A stretch of 64,000 nucleotides of DNA from Carnobacterium mobile DSM 4848 (GCF_000744825.1 NZ_JQMR01000001.1:124001-188000); one strand, 5' to 3'; counted from the first letter of the stretch, positions 17,707 to 26,486 are shown. Notes: generated by a model from the letters alone, not told the origin. A program made the numbers and translations.

Positions 17707-17857
17707 TATCGTGACTTAAAGATAAAGAATTCCAATCGTTAGGGCACGCAAAAAGGGTTATCGTGACTTAAAGGCAAGTATTTCTAATCGTTAGGTCACG
17801 CAAAGACATTTATCGTGACTTAAAACCGCTACTGTATCTTTATTAAGGCACGCAACA
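17707..17857. repeat. Three tandem 52-bp palindromic repeats (second family)
   Basis: Three units share CGTGACTTAA at 17710, 17762 and 17814 (spacing exactly 52) and a matching right arm TTAGGGCACG, TTAGGTCACG or TTAAGGCACG at 17739, 17791 and 17843. Each unit can fold as a hairpin with arms CGTGAC/GTCACG and A-T pairs inside. The interior between the arms varies. The sequence differs from the array at 2112-2527, but period and palindromic design are the same. It sits in the 500-base gap between lytR and the HAD gene, which otherwise shows only A/T-rich DNA. Confidence 0.9.
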
Positions 17858-18021
17858 AGTTTGAGTTGATCAATTCTAATTTAATTTAAGGACAAAGAGC
17901 AGTTGAACCCATCTAAGTTTTTTTATCAATGATTAAAGAAGGGAATTTTGCTCTCTTTTAATTTAGTATTTGTATGGTACATTAAGTAGTGACTAGAATG
18001 AAATTAAAGGGGAAGATAAGA

Positions 18022-18846
18022 ATGATTAAATTGATTGCGATTGATATGGATGGAACATTGTTAAATGAATCTCATCTTATAACTGAAAAAGTGAAAACGG
18101 CTTTACAAGAAGCGATTGAAGCTGGTATAAAAATTGTTTTATGTACTGGAAGACCGTTGAAAGCTATCTATCCTTACCTAGAAGAATTGGAATTGTCTCA
18201 AGAAGAAGATTATGTTATTTCATTAAATGGAACGCTGGTTCAAAAAACCAACACTCAAGAAATTGTCTATAGCCATACTTTATCTCATGAAGATGTAGCA
18301 AATTTAGAAGGATTAAGACGAAAGGATTTGGAAATAAGTTTTTCATACTTCAACGAGAAAGATTACTACTATACAGGAAAGCAAACTGAAATTTTACAAT
18401 ATGATGCAGATTTATTAGGAATGGAATTGAATTACTTGCCGGCAAAAGACATTCCAGATGACATGACGATTTATAAAGCAGTGTTTGTAGCAGATTCAGA
18501 AGTTTTAGATGAATTTGTTCCACAAGTTACTGAATTTATTTATCAGGACTATTATCCAATCAGAAGTTTGTCGTATGTATTTGAAGTATTGCCTAAACAA
18601 GCCAATAAAGGAGCTGCGTTGCTTGGCTTAGCTAAAAAACTCGGCTTTGCAAAAGAAGAGATCATGGCAATTGGTGATGGTGCCAACGATATCGATATGA
18701 TTGAAGCAGCCGGTGAAAGTGTCGCAATGGGGAATGCGACTGAAGAAATTAAAAAAGCTGCCAAATATGAGACCAAAACAAATGAAGAAGATGGAGTAGC
18801 ACACGCTATTTACCGGTGGGCTCTTGGTTCTGATACAAAAGAGTAA
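18022..18846 (+). CDS. HAD-superfamily Cof-type sugar-phosphate phosphatase
   Basis: This 274-residue cytosolic protein has the HAD motifs in order: DMDGTLLN at residues 8-15 (nucleophile Asp8, acid Asp10), the motif II Thr in LCTGRP near 44-49, the conserved Lys of motif III in NKGAALLGL, and motif IV GDGANDIDMIEAAG near 217-230. The Cof-type cap domain between motifs II and III marks the YidA/Cof group, which dephosphorylates sugar phosphates and other small metabolites with low specificity. I chose ATG 18022 because AAAGGGGAAG precedes it; an in-frame ATG at 17989 lacks such a site. It appears to be a single-gene unit. Confidence 0.88.
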   Translation: MIKLIAIDMDGTLLNESHLITEKVKTALQEAIEAGIKIVLCTGRPLKAIYPYLEELELSQEEDYVISLNGTLVQKTNTQEIVYSHTLSHEDVANLEGLRRKDLEISFSYFNEKDYYYTGKQTEILQYDADLLGMELNYLPAKDIPDDMTIYKAVFVADSEVLDEFVPQVTEFIYQDYYPIRSLSYVFEVLPKQANKGAALLGLAKKLGFAKEEIMAIGDGANDIDMIEAAGESVAMGNATEEIKKAAKYETKTNEEDGVAHAIYRWALGSDTKE

Positions 18847-18933
18847 ACAATTAGTGTGATTCATTCCAAAATATATTCTTTGCTTAAAAAGTCTAAAAAC
18901 TAAAACAGAAAGAAGGAAGTTGAACCAGCAAAA

Positions 18934-20052
18934 ATGAAGAAACTAGATTATTATATTATCGTTCCGTACATTACCCTGTTGTTTTTAGGTGTATTAATGG
19001 TTTACAGTTCCAGTAGTTTTGTCGCACTGACCAATACACAAAATAGCGCTACTTATTTTAGAAACCAGTTGATTTATATAACAATGGGGTTAGCAGGATT
19101 ACTCTTTTTTTATTTTTTAAAAACATGGCTGTTAAAAAATAAAAAAATTTTAGCTTATGCTTTAGGCGTGATGTTTTTTTTACTAGTTGTTGTGCTGTTT
19201 GCTAAAAAAGTCAATGGTGCTAGTCGTTGGATTTCATTAGGTGTTTTTAACATCCAGCCGGTAGAAGTGACGAAATTTATTTTATTATGGTATACAGCCT
19301 ATATTCTCTCCAGAAAACAATATGCGATTGAGAAAAACTGGACTCAAGCCGTGTGGCCGCCTTTTGCAGTCTTATTTTTAGTTGCTGTACTGGTTTTACT
19401 GCAGCCAGATGCAGGCAGTTTGGTTATCATTGGAGTGGTTATGACGATCCAAGTTTTTTCAAGTGGTATGCCGTTTAGAGTAGGCTTCGCTAGTACCGCA
19501 GCTTTCTCGGGGCTCTTAGGAATATACATCAGGGCGATTTACTTGTTTAGAGACAAGATGCCGGGCATATCAGAGTATCGGTTAGAACGATTCGAAGCTT
19601 TTTGGTCGCCATTCACTTTAGCTGAAGGAGCAGGGATGCAGCTAGTCAACTCTTATTATGCGTTAAGCAGAGGGGGCGTTTTAGGTGTTGGTTTAGGCCG
19701 AAGTGTACAAAAAACCGGTTATTTGCCTGAACCGCATACAGACTTTATCCTAGCCATTATTGGTGAGGAACTGGGATTGGCTGGTGTCTTTTTCCTATTA
19801 AGTTTATTATTTTTTTTAATTATCCGTATTTTATACGTCGGCATCAAAAGCAAAGACACCTTTAGTTCATTGATCTGTATCGGTGTTGGGACGTTGCTGC
19901 TGATTCAAAGTGTCATCAATATTGGCGGTGTAGTAGGCTGGTTGCCGATTAGCGGAGTAACCTTACCTTTTATCAGTTACGGCGGTTCAAGTATGATTGT
20001 TTTATCTTGTTGTATTGGATTAGTTTTAAATGTTCAAAAAAACAGCCGATAA
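18934..20052 (+). CDS. ftsW: FtsW/RodA/SpoVE-family peptidoglycan glycosyltransferase, probably FtsW
   Basis: This 372-residue integral membrane protein has about ten hydrophobic segments and is a SEDS-family enzyme that polymerises lipid II. Family markers are GVLMVYSSSS near the start, ASRWISLGVFNIQPVEVTKF, QPDAGSLVII, the long extracellular loop with RLERFEAFWSPF, and the C-terminal end GVTLPFISYGGSS. The loop features and length fit FtsW (division) better than RodA, but the two are close and no division gene lies beside it, so the choice is moderate. A possible ribosome binding site AAGGAAG lies somewhat far upstream (about 14 bases). A strong terminator follows. Confidence 0.82.
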   Translation: MKKLDYYIIVPYITLLFLGVLMVYSSSSFVALTNTQNSATYFRNQLIYITMGLAGLLFFYFLKTWLLKNKKILAYALGVMFFLLVVVLFAKKVNGASRWISLGVFNIQPVEVTKFILLWYTAYILSRKQYAIEKNWTQAVWPPFAVLFLVAVLVLLQPDAGSLVIIGVVMTIQVFSSGMPFRVGFASTAAFSGLLGIYIRAIYLFRDKMPGISEYRLERFEAFWSPFTLAEGAGMQLVNSYYALSRGGVLGVGLGRSVQKTGYLPEPHTDFILAIIGEELGLAGVFFLLSLLFFLIIRILYVGIKSKDTFSSLICIGVGTLLLIQSVINIGGVVGWLPISGVTLPFISYGGSSMIVLSCCIGLVLNVQKNSR

Positions 20053-20104
20053 AGATACCGGTTGTGTCCTACAGGATTATGATGTTGAAAAATAACAGAG
20101 AAGT

Positions 20105-20141
20105 AAAGCAGCCTGCTGATAGAAAAGCAGGCTGCTTTATT
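20105..20141 (+). terminator. Terminator of ftsW
   Basis: A perfect 13-bp stem (AAAGCAGCCTGCT and its complement) with an 8-base loop ends in TTTATTATTG. Confidence 0.85.
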
Positions 20142-20152
20142 ATTGTGTTGGG

Positions 20153-20262
20153 TTAATAAGTTTTTTCTACAGTGAATGACTAGCAGACAAAAGAAGTAGA
20201 AAACAAATAAGAAGTATTAGGTAGAAGGGGGCTATCAAACAAAAGAATAGGAAAATCACGAA
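20153..20262. repeat. Degenerate copies of the 52-bp repeat
   Basis: The segments AGACAAAAGAAGTAGAAAA at 20185 and AAACAAAAGAATAGGAAAA at 20237 match the AGACAAAAGCAGCAGGAAAA core of the 2112-2527 array. They are spaced exactly 52 bp apart, with TAGAAGGGGGCTATCA between them matching the array junction. Just left of them, TAAGTTTTTTCTACAGTG and ACTAGC match the edge of the intergenic repeat near 27958-27990. Confidence 0.65.
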
Positions 20263-20387
20263 AAAGATTTTCTTAAAGGCATAAAGAACATTTCTGATTA
20301 AAAAAATACCATATAAAACTATTCACAAGAATGAAAAAATGAAATTAATAAAAAAATATATCAGGATAAATCTTATTAAATAGCGTT

Positions 20388-20401
20388 TTTAATCGTTTTC
20401 A
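20388..20401 (+). promoter_or_regulatory. Possible catabolite-responsive element (cre)
   Basis: TTTAATCGTTTTCA matches the CcpA site pattern TGNNANCGNTNNCA at all but one position and lies about 35 bases before the -35 box of the next promoter. Confidence 0.4.
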
Positions 20402-20436
20402 TAAAATATTCAATGTAAAAAGTTAGAAAATTGTGC

Positions 20437-20465
20437 TTGACTTTTAATTGAAAATCATAGATACT
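20437..20465 (+). promoter_or_regulatory. Sigma-A promoter of the PTS IIC-like/ldhD operon
   Basis: TTGACT at 20437-20442 and GATACT at 20460-20465 are 17 bases apart. A leader of about 160 bases follows before the first gene. Confidence 0.7.
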
Positions 20466-20486
20466 ATAGATGTAATGGTGAATAAC

Positions 20487-20609
20487 TTCACAAAACAAAA
20501 AAGATTAAGAAAGGAGCCGTTCACTAATTAAAAGTTAACAATTGTTTAATTGTTAATCTAGCTCAATGCTATTATTATCATGCATTATATTTTTATCTCA
20601 TTTTGTGAA
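20487..20609 (+). promoter_or_regulatory. Structured 5' leader of the PTS IIC-like gene
   Basis: TTCACAAAA at 20487-20495 can pair with TTTTGTGAA at 20601-20609, which ends about 10 bases before the ribosome binding site. Inside this arch a second hairpin forms from GTTAACAATT and AATTGTTAA at about 20536-20558. No known riboswitch class is recognised; pairing so near the ribosome binding site suggests control of translation, as inference. Confidence 0.4.
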
Positions 20610-20632
20610 ATATATATCAAGGAGGAAACATC

Positions 20633-21694
20633 ATGTCAGAAAAAGAAACGAAATTAACAGGTAAAGTATTTTTAAATCGGGTTTTAGCAGGGACCGCAAC
20701 CGGGATTGTGGTTGGGTTGATTCCGAATGCTATTTTAGGAGAATTATTTAAATATTTAGGCACAAAAATGGACATCTTTATTTCCTTATTGCAAGTCGTT
20801 CAAGGGTTTCAGTATTCCGTTCCCATTATTGTAGGTGTGCTGATCGCTATGCAATTCAAGTTAAATCCAATGCAAACGATCATTGTCGGAGCTGCAGCAT
20901 TTGTTGGATCAGGAGCATACGTGATCACTGACGGAGCTTTCATGCTGGTCGGTATCGGTGACTTGATCAATACTATGATCACAGCATCCATTGCGGTTCT
21001 GCTAGTTATGGCACTTGGAAACAAACTTGGTTCGATGACCATTTTGCTGCTACCAATCATTGCAGGCGCCGGTGCGGGTGCAGTTGGTTCGTTCACACTC
21101 CCTTATGTGAAATTAATCACTTCTAGTATTGGAACATTGATCAACAGCTTTACTGAATTACAACCTGTCTTAATGAGTGTTTTGATTGCTGTTTCATTCT
21201 CTATTCTTATTATCTCTCCAATCTCAACTGTGGCAATTGCTACTGCAATCGGTTTGTCAGGACTGGCTTCGGGAGCAGCAAACATTGGGATTTGTGCAGC
21301 AGCTGCAAGCTTGGTTATCGGATCAATGAAAGTGAACAGTATCGGAGTAACTTCTTCAGTTGGTCTAGGAGCAATGAAAATGATGATGCCCAACTTGATC
21401 AAATATCCAGTTATCGGTATCCCGCTTGCAGTCAATGCAGCAATCAGCGGAATTTTTGCAGCACTGTTTAATATTCAAGGCACACCTTTTTCAGCAGGAT
21501 TTGGCTTCTCAGGATTGGTCGGACCCATCAATGCAATGAAGTTTATGGAAGGTAACGCTGTTGGTAATATGGGAATTGCTCTATTAGCCTTCTTTATTAT
21601 TCCATTTGTTGGTGCTTTTGTAGTAGACTTTGTATGTACGAAATTGATTAAATTATATGAAAACGAAGCGTTCAAATTTGTTGCAGCTAAATAA
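20633..21694 (+). CDS. PTS EIIC-like membrane protein (PTS_EIIC_2/PfoR-type family)
   Basis: This 353-residue protein has about nine or ten membrane segments and resembles the PTS_EIIC_2 family, annotated as PTS sugar transporter subunit IIC and including clostridial PfoR. Features are NRVLAGTATGIVVGLIPNAILGEL at the start (core GTATGIVVGLIPNAILGEL) and Gly/Ala-rich segments such as AGAGAGAVGSFTLPYVKL and GLASGAANIGICAAAASLVIG. No EIIA, EIIB or HPr partner is encoded nearby, so ordinary phosphotransfer is doubtful. It is followed after 38 bases by D-lactate dehydrogenase in the same direction, so a link with lactate or 2-hydroxy acid metabolism is a fair inference. Start follows AAGGAGGAAAC. 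Confidence 0.8.
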   Translation: MSEKETKLTGKVFLNRVLAGTATGIVVGLIPNAILGELFKYLGTKMDIFISLLQVVQGFQYSVPIIVGVLIAMQFKLNPMQTIIVGAAAFVGSGAYVITDGAFMLVGIGDLINTMITASIAVLLVMALGNKLGSMTILLLPIIAGAGAGAVGSFTLPYVKLITSSIGTLINSFTELQPVLMSVLIAVSFSILIISPISTVAIATAIGLSGLASGAANIGICAAAASLVIGSMKVNSIGVTSSVGLGAMKMMMPNLIKYPVIGIPLAVNAAISGIFAALFNIQGTPFSAGFGFSGLVGPINAMKFMEGNAVGNMGIALLAFFIIPFVGAFVVDFVCTKLIKLYENEAFKFVAAK

Positions 21695-21732
21695 AAAAAT
21701 AATCAGTAGATAAAATTTAGGAGGAATTATAA

Positions 21733-22725
21733 ATGAACTTAATTATGTTTGGAACTCGTGAAGATGAAAAAGACGCAGCAATGGTCTGGAGCAAAAAATC
21801 TGGTGTGAATGTTGAAACCACAACTGATATTTTAACAATGGATACACTGGAAAAAGTACGAGGCAATGACGGCGTTTTGATCCAACAAACAGGAAAATTA
21901 GATGAAGAATTGTATCCTGCTTTAGCTGAGATGGGTATCAAACAATTGGCTACTCGTTCTGCCGGTTACGATATGTTTGATTTAAAAGCAGCACAAGAAA
22001 ATGGATTGACGATTACAAATGTTCCAGCCTATTCACCTAATGCTATTGCCGAATTTGCAGTAACAGCTTCATTAAATATGATTCGCCATCTAGATTTGAT
22101 TAAAAAAAATGTAGAAAACCACAACTTCAGCTGGAATAAAGCCATTTTAAGCAGAGAAGTTCGGTCAATGAAAATCGGGATCGTTGGAACTGGCCGGATT
22201 GGACGTATTACCGGTGAATTATTTGCCGGATTCGGTGCAGAAATTATAGGATTTGATTTGTATCAAAATGATGAAGCACGTAAATTTTTAACCTATAAAG
22301 ATACGCTTGAAGAGTTAGTACAAGAAGCCGATTTGATTTCTATCCATATGCCGGCAACAGAAGACAACTACCATTTATTCAATAAAGAATTGTTTGCACA
22401 AATGAAAGACGGCGCTTATTTGATCAATACAGCAAGAGGAACGATCGTGGATACAGAAGATTTACTTGAAGCTTTGGAAAACGGAAAATTAGCTGGAGCA
22501 GTTTTAGATACTTATGAATACGAGCATCCATTTGTTAACAAAGACTTAAAAGGTGCTGAAATCGATGATGACATTTTCAATGCATTGATGGCCAGAGATG
22601 ATATTTTCTATACTCCGCATATTGCATTCTATACAGAAACGGCTGTTGAGAATTTAGTAGAAGGTTCATTAAATGCAACGTATGATATCGTGACAACAGG
22701 AAAAAGTGATTTCCAAGTACAGTAA
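21733..22725 (+). CDS. ldhD: D-lactate dehydrogenase
   Basis: This 330-residue cytosolic enzyme reduces pyruvate to D-lactate with NADH and belongs to the D-2-hydroxyacid dehydrogenase family. The nucleotide-binding motif GIVGTGRIGR lies near residues 149-158. Catalytic Arg235 is in NTARGTIVD and catalytic His296 in YTPHIAFYTETA, with the acid Glu between them near 264. N-terminal RSAGYDMFD and VPAYSPNAIAEFAV fit D-LDH rather than VanH or glyoxylate reductase. The gene follows the PTS IIC-like gene with AGGAGGAATT before its ATG, and ends at a strong terminator, so the two genes form an operon. Confidence 0.92.
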   Translation: MNLIMFGTREDEKDAAMVWSKKSGVNVETTTDILTMDTLEKVRGNDGVLIQQTGKLDEELYPALAEMGIKQLATRSAGYDMFDLKAAQENGLTITNVPAYSPNAIAEFAVTASLNMIRHLDLIKKNVENHNFSWNKAILSREVRSMKIGIVGTGRIGRITGELFAGFGAEIIGFDLYQNDEARKFLTYKDTLEELVQEADLISIHMPATEDNYHLFNKELFAQMKDGAYLINTARGTIVDTEDLLEALENGKLAGAVLDTYEYEHPFVNKDLKGAEIDDDIFNALMARDDIFYTPHIAFYTETAVENLVEGSLNATYDIVTTGKSDFQVQ

Positions 22726-22759
22726 ACACAAAATTTTTTAAAACTGTTATTCTAAAAAA

Positions 22760-22806
22760 TGAGCAAATAGCCTTCTTATTAGTCAGGTTATTTGCTCAAT
22801 TTTTTT
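22760..22806 (+). terminator. Terminator of ldhD
   Basis: TGAGCAAATA at 22760-22769 pairs with TATTTGCTCA at 22789-22798; a T-rich run follows. Confidence 0.85.
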
Positions 22807-22840
22807 GCTTAATAATAGTTATTAATTTTTAAAAATAAGC

Positions 22841-22870
22841 TTGGAAAAACGATACCAAATAAGGTATGAT
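22841..22870 (+). promoter_or_regulatory. Promoter of the macAB-like efflux operon
   Basis: TTGGAA at 22841-22846 and TATGAT at 22865-22870 are 18 bases apart. The operon start codon lies about 170 bases downstream; nothing else is recognised in that leader. Confidence 0.6.
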
Positions 22871-23037
22871 GCAATCAGGAGATTTTGCAAAACGTTTGTT
22901 TTTTGTGAAGGATTTATGTGTGAGTAAAGTAAAGAAACGATTTGTAAAAAAGATAAAAATATAGAGAAAGGCCCTCTAAAAATAAAACTGAAAGCAACTA
23001 AGCAAGTATAAAAATAAAACAAGCAAGGAGTAGACAA

Positions 23038-24177
23038 ATGAAAAAGAAACTATGGATTGGTTTGGGTGTTTTATTAGTAGTAGTCATTGGCGGAGTCGCT
23101 GCCAAGTCGTTATTTTTTTCAAATGAAGAAGTGACAGAGGAAGCAGCAGATCCTTATGGAATCGACTATTTTGTTGTACCGGGAATGGATCAAGTCTTTG
23201 TTAATGGAACGGTGAAACCGGAGCAATCACAGGAATTTCGTAAAGAAGAATCTCTTGGTACGATGGGAGACTTGCAAGTCGAGAATGGTGAAACCGTTGA
23301 GAAAGGAACCCTTTTATATACTTATGAAAATACAGAAGTTTCCGCTCAGCTGAATGATTTTAAAAATCAAGCAGCCAGAATGGAGACACAGCGCTCGAAT
23401 GCCGTTTATAAACGTGACTTAGCCATTCAAAATTGGCAGAAACTGCCAGAAGAAGAACGTACTCAAACATTGGAAGAATTAAAAATAGATATGAGTACAG
23501 CTGATTTGGATGCAGAAGTCACGGAATTATATAATAATATTGAGTCGCTAAAAGAACAGCGCTTCAAGGATATCGTTGCGCCATTTAGCGGAAAAGTATA
23601 CATACCGGAAGTTAAAGATGCGGAATCGCCTATTTTAAAATTAATCTCAGATAGTTTTTATGTAGCAGGAACCGTTAATGAAAAAGATGTCGGGAAATTA
23701 GCAGCCAAGCAAACGGCAGATATCAAAGTCATTTCCAATAACCATACCGTGACGGGTAAAGTTAATTTTATTGATTTGAATCCAGCAGAAGCTGGAGATG
23801 GTATGGAAAACTATGGCGGTCAAGAATCAATGATGTCAAGCTATCCAGTAAAACTGTCATTGGATACATTAGAAGGCATTCGAAACGGCTACCACGTTCA
23901 AGCAATCATAAACATTGGTGAAGCGACTGTTAATATTCCAACGATAGCGATTCATCAAGAAGACGACCAATCATATGTTTTGGTCAATGATTTTGGAACA
24001 GTGGTTAGACGTGTGATTCAATTAGGGGAAGAAGAAGGCGAAAATACAGTTGTTACAAGTGGTTTGGAAGCTGAAGACCAAATCATTGTTTCGTCTCAAG
24101 TTGAAATTGAAGAAGGTCAATTGTTATCTGAATCGCTGGAACAAGAAGCGATGGATTCAATCACTATAGAAGAGTAG
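23038..24177 (+). CDS. Efflux membrane fusion protein (MacA/YknX-like)
   Basis: This 379-residue protein is anchored by one N-terminal membrane segment (residues 5-25) and projects outside the membrane as an RND/HlyD-type adaptor. The split lipoyl-like domain shows as LQVENGETVEKGTLLYTYEN (core NGETVEKGTLLYTYEN) and IVAPFSGKVYIPEV, with a short coiled coil of about 70 residues between them (MSTADLDAEVTELYNNIESL). A beta-barrel region and C-terminal domain follow. It is the first gene of a three-gene set with an ATPase and an FtsX-type permease, as in B. subtilis yknXYZ, which protects against a killing peptide. Start follows AAGGAG. Confidence 0.85.
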   Translation: MKKKLWIGLGVLLVVVIGGVAAKSLFFSNEEVTEEAADPYGIDYFVVPGMDQVFVNGTVKPEQSQEFRKEESLGTMGDLQVENGETVEKGTLLYTYENTEVSAQLNDFKNQAARMETQRSNAVYKRDLAIQNWQKLPEEERTQTLEELKIDMSTADLDAEVTELYNNIESLKEQRFKDIVAPFSGKVYIPEVKDAESPILKLISDSFYVAGTVNEKDVGKLAAKQTADIKVISNNHTVTGKVNFIDLNPAEAGDGMENYGGQESMMSSYPVKLSLDTLEGIRNGYHVQAIINIGEATVNIPTIAIHQEDDQSYVLVNDFGTVVRRVIQLGEEEGENTVVTSGLEAEDQIIVSSQVEIEEGQLLSESLEQEAMDSITIEE

Positions 24178-24187
24178 GGGTGAAAAA

Positions 24188-24895
24188 ATGAAATCAGCAC
24201 AAGCACCTCAACCCTTGATTGTTTTAAAGGAAATCAATAAGTCCTTTAAACAAGGAAAACAAGAATCACATATCCTAAAAGGCTTGGATTTGACAATTAA
24301 TGAAGGCGATTTTGTCATGATCATGGGGAAATCCGGCAGCGGAAAAACAACATTGATGAATATCATTGGTTTCTTAGATCGAATCAGTACGGGAACTTAT
24401 TTATTCCGAGGAGAAGATGTCTCGTTATTGAACGAAAACCAAAAATCAGAGTACCGCAATGCATTTTTTGGCTTTGTTTTCCAGCAATTCTTTTTGATCG
24501 ATTCCTTAAATGTGCAACAAAATGTTGAATTGCCGATGGTATATAAAGGGATGAACAATTCAAAAGAAAAAAAAGAAAAAGCCCAACATTTTCTGGATCT
24601 AGTCGGGATTGGAGACAAACTGAAAATGAAAACCTCTGAACTGTCAGGTGGTCAACAACAGCGTGTCGCGATTGCACGTGCATTGATCAATGATCCGCTA
24701 TTGATTATGGCTGATGAACCAACGGGTGCGTTGGATAGTGAAACCGGGAAAACCATTATGGAAACATTGAAAAAATTGAATCAAGAAGGCAAAACCATTG
24801 TGATGGTCACTCATGATGAAGATATGACCGCTTATGCTACACGTGTTATTCGAATGAAAGATGGAGCTTTTGAAGAAGAGGTGACAACAGTATGA
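24188..24895 (+). CDS. ABC transporter ATP-binding protein (MacB/YknY-like)
   Basis: This 235-residue ATPase has Walker [10 protein letters not shown] near 48-56, signature LSGGQQQR near 152-159 and Walker [15 protein letters not shown] near 171-184, the pattern of the LolD/MacB subfamily. It starts 10 bases after the adaptor gene and overlaps the permease start by ATGA, so the three genes are translationally linked. It should power a mechanotransmission-type exporter for a peptide or lipid-like compound. The substrate is unknown. Confidence 0.9.
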   Translation: MKSAQAPQPLIVLKEINKSFKQGKQESHILKGLDLTINEGDFVMIMGKSGSGKTTLMNIIGFLDRISTGTYLFRGEDVSLLNENQKSEYRNAFFGFVFQQFFLIDSLNVQQNVELPMVYKGMNNSKEKKEKAQHFLDLVGIGDKLKMKTSELSGGQQQRVAIARALINDPLLIMADEPTGALDSETGKTIMETLKKLNQEGKTIVMVTHDEDMTAYATRVIRMKDGAFEEEVTTV

Positions 24896-26127
24896 TCCGC
24901 AATATTTTGATTAGTACATTTTTGAGTTTGAAAGCTCATAAGTTCCGTGTCTTTTTAACGATGTTGGGCATTATTATTGGGATAGCTTCAGTGGTAACCA
25001 TTGCTGCTTTAGGCGAAGGAATCCGACAACAAACAGTAGAGTTAGCCGATTCCACTAATGCGAATGTCATCCAAATCAATTACACCATGCCGATGACAGA
25101 CGAAACAGCTATTTATGAAGATTCAAGTTTTGTATTTTCACGAGTCGATATGAAGCGAATTCAAAAAATAGCAGGAGTCGCTTCTGTTTTACCTGATTAT
25201 GGAGAAGGATTGGGAATGGGCGGTAGCACAGAAGAAATGATCAGTGCAGAATTTGAATATTTTGGGCAGCAATCTTCTCTTCAGTTGACGCCTTACAGCC
25301 AAGACCAAACGCTTTTATACGGACGCAATGTTACAACGGCAGACGCTAATCAGAACGTCATTGTTTTATCGCATGAGGTCTTTGACTATGGCATGATGAT
25401 AGACGATCCGGAAGAGATGATTGGTCAAGCTATTTCAATTAACGGCTATATGTACCAAGTGATTGGGATCAAACAACCGTATGATTATGAGAGCATTTCA
25501 TTAGGCGGCGATGATTATATGACAGCGATGACTTCCGATGTACCAAGAGCCTCTTATAATGAGCTGACCAAATTCAAACCGATTAATGCATTAAAAATTA
25601 AAATGGAGACTACGGCTGATCGGTACGCTGTTACTGAAGCAGTCATTCAATCATTAACTGAAAGTTATCCTGATGAAGAAGGGATTTTTGAAGAAGACCG
25701 TTCAAATGAAGAAATGCAGCAAGAGATGGAAAGTTACATGTCTGGAATTGTGAGCTTTTTAATGGCTATCACGGCTATTTCTCTGCTAGTTGGCGGGATC
25801 GGTGTGATGAACATCATGTATGTATCCGTTACTGAACGTAAGAGAGAAATCGGGATCCGACGTGCAATTGGAGCTAAGCCGCGGAATATTCTGTTCCAAT
25901 TTATTCTAGAAGCAGCTTTTATTACGTTTATTGGGGGGATATTAGGATTGGTATCGGGTTATGGAATTGCTGTGTTGATCGGTAATTTTATGGAACTGAA
26001 ACCTGTTTTGACGATGCAGACGATTTTGTTATCTACTTCTGTTTCTGTTTTGACTGGATTGTTTTTCGGCATTATGCCGGCTATCAATGCAGCTAAAATG
26101 GACCCCATCAAAGCCATTTATCGATAA
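24892..26127 (+). CDS. ABC transporter permease (MacB/YknZ-like, FtsX fold)
   Basis: The protein of 411 residues has the MacB layout: an N-terminal membrane segment (FLTMLGIIIGIASVVTIAAL), a large extracellular domain of about 220 residues, then three C-terminal membrane segments. The cytoplasmic motif VTERKREIGIRRAIGAKPRNI between segments (core ERKREIGIRRAIGAKP) contacts the ATPase and is highly conserved. It completes the tripartite exporter with the two preceding genes. An imperfect hairpin lies about 60 bases beyond the stop. Confidence 0.88.
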   Translation: MIRNILISTFLSLKAHKFRVFLTMLGIIIGIASVVTIAALGEGIRQQTVELADSTNANVIQINYTMPMTDETAIYEDSSFVFSRVDMKRIQKIAGVASVLPDYGEGLGMGGSTEEMISAEFEYFGQQSSLQLTPYSQDQTLLYGRNVTTADANQNVIVLSHEVFDYGMMIDDPEEMIGQAISINGYMYQVIGIKQPYDYESISLGGDDYMTAMTSDVPRASYNELTKFKPINALKIKMETTADRYAVTEAVIQSLTESYPDEEGIFEEDRSNEEMQQEMESYMSGIVSFLMAITAISLLVGGIGVMNIMYVSVTERKREIGIRRAIGAKPRNILFQFILEAAFITFIGGILGLVSGYGIAVLIGNFMELKPVLTMQTILLSTSVSVLTGLFFGIMPAINAAKMDPIKAIYR

Positions 26128-26185
26128 AATAAGAATGGCAAGACTCTTGCTGCAGGCAGACAGAACCGTAAAACAAATACAACAA

Positions 26186-26231
26186 AGAGAATCAAGCAAA
26201 ACGGCTAATGACTGTTTTTGTTTGGTTCTCT
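26186..26231. terminator. Terminator-like hairpin after the macB-like gene
   Basis: AGAGAATCAAGCAAAA pairs imperfectly with TTTTTGTTTGGTTCTCT around a loop of about 13 bases. On the plus strand no clean T run follows. On the minus strand the hairpin is followed by a T-rich tail (TTTGTTGTATTTG), so it may equally end a minus-strand RNA from the element at 26279-26486. Confidence 0.5.
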
Positions 26232-26278
26232 CATTTTAATCGGTTCTTTATCGAATTGTGTTGGTCATGCTTAATAAT

Positions 26279-26486
26279 GAAATTTCCTCCGGAATTTACG
26301 CGTCTGCTTGCAAGAGCCATGGGAACGACTGGAGCCTTACATGTCTCCAGCCTTTCAAGCCTTGCCATGGCTGTTGCTGCTTCAGCAGTTTTACAGACAT
26401 GATACACTTGGGCGCATGCCCACAGTGCTTCGTTTTTAAGAATCCTTTACATGGCTGCAAGGAGCCGCTATTCCTCCGAAAATTTC
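26279..26486 (-). ncRNA. Candidate structured non-coding RNA, unassigned
   Basis: A 208-base block with more G and C than its surroundings folds into nested helices. P1 joins its two ends (GAAATTT with AAATTTC, a 3x3 internal loop, then GGAAT with ATTCC). P2 at 26306-26321 with 26450-26465 pairs GCCATG, TGCA and GCT with small bulges. Inside are three hairpins: CTGGAG/CTCCAG at 26329-26350, TGCTG/CAGCA at 26375-26387, and CACT-GGGC/GCCC-AGTG at 26405-26427. A pair in P1 works as G-U only on the minus strand. A minus-strand promoter-like TTGTCT-16-TATTAT lies at 26554-26527, and a hairpin with T-rich tail at 26186-26231, so I favour minus. It is not recognisable to me as tmRNA, 6S, RNase P or SRP RNA. 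A mobile-element remnant is the main alternative. Confidence 0.5.

Noticed and set aside
20466-20632. Known riboswitch in the leader of the PTS IIC-like gene
   Set aside because: The hairpins show no conserved core of a riboswitch class that I recognise.
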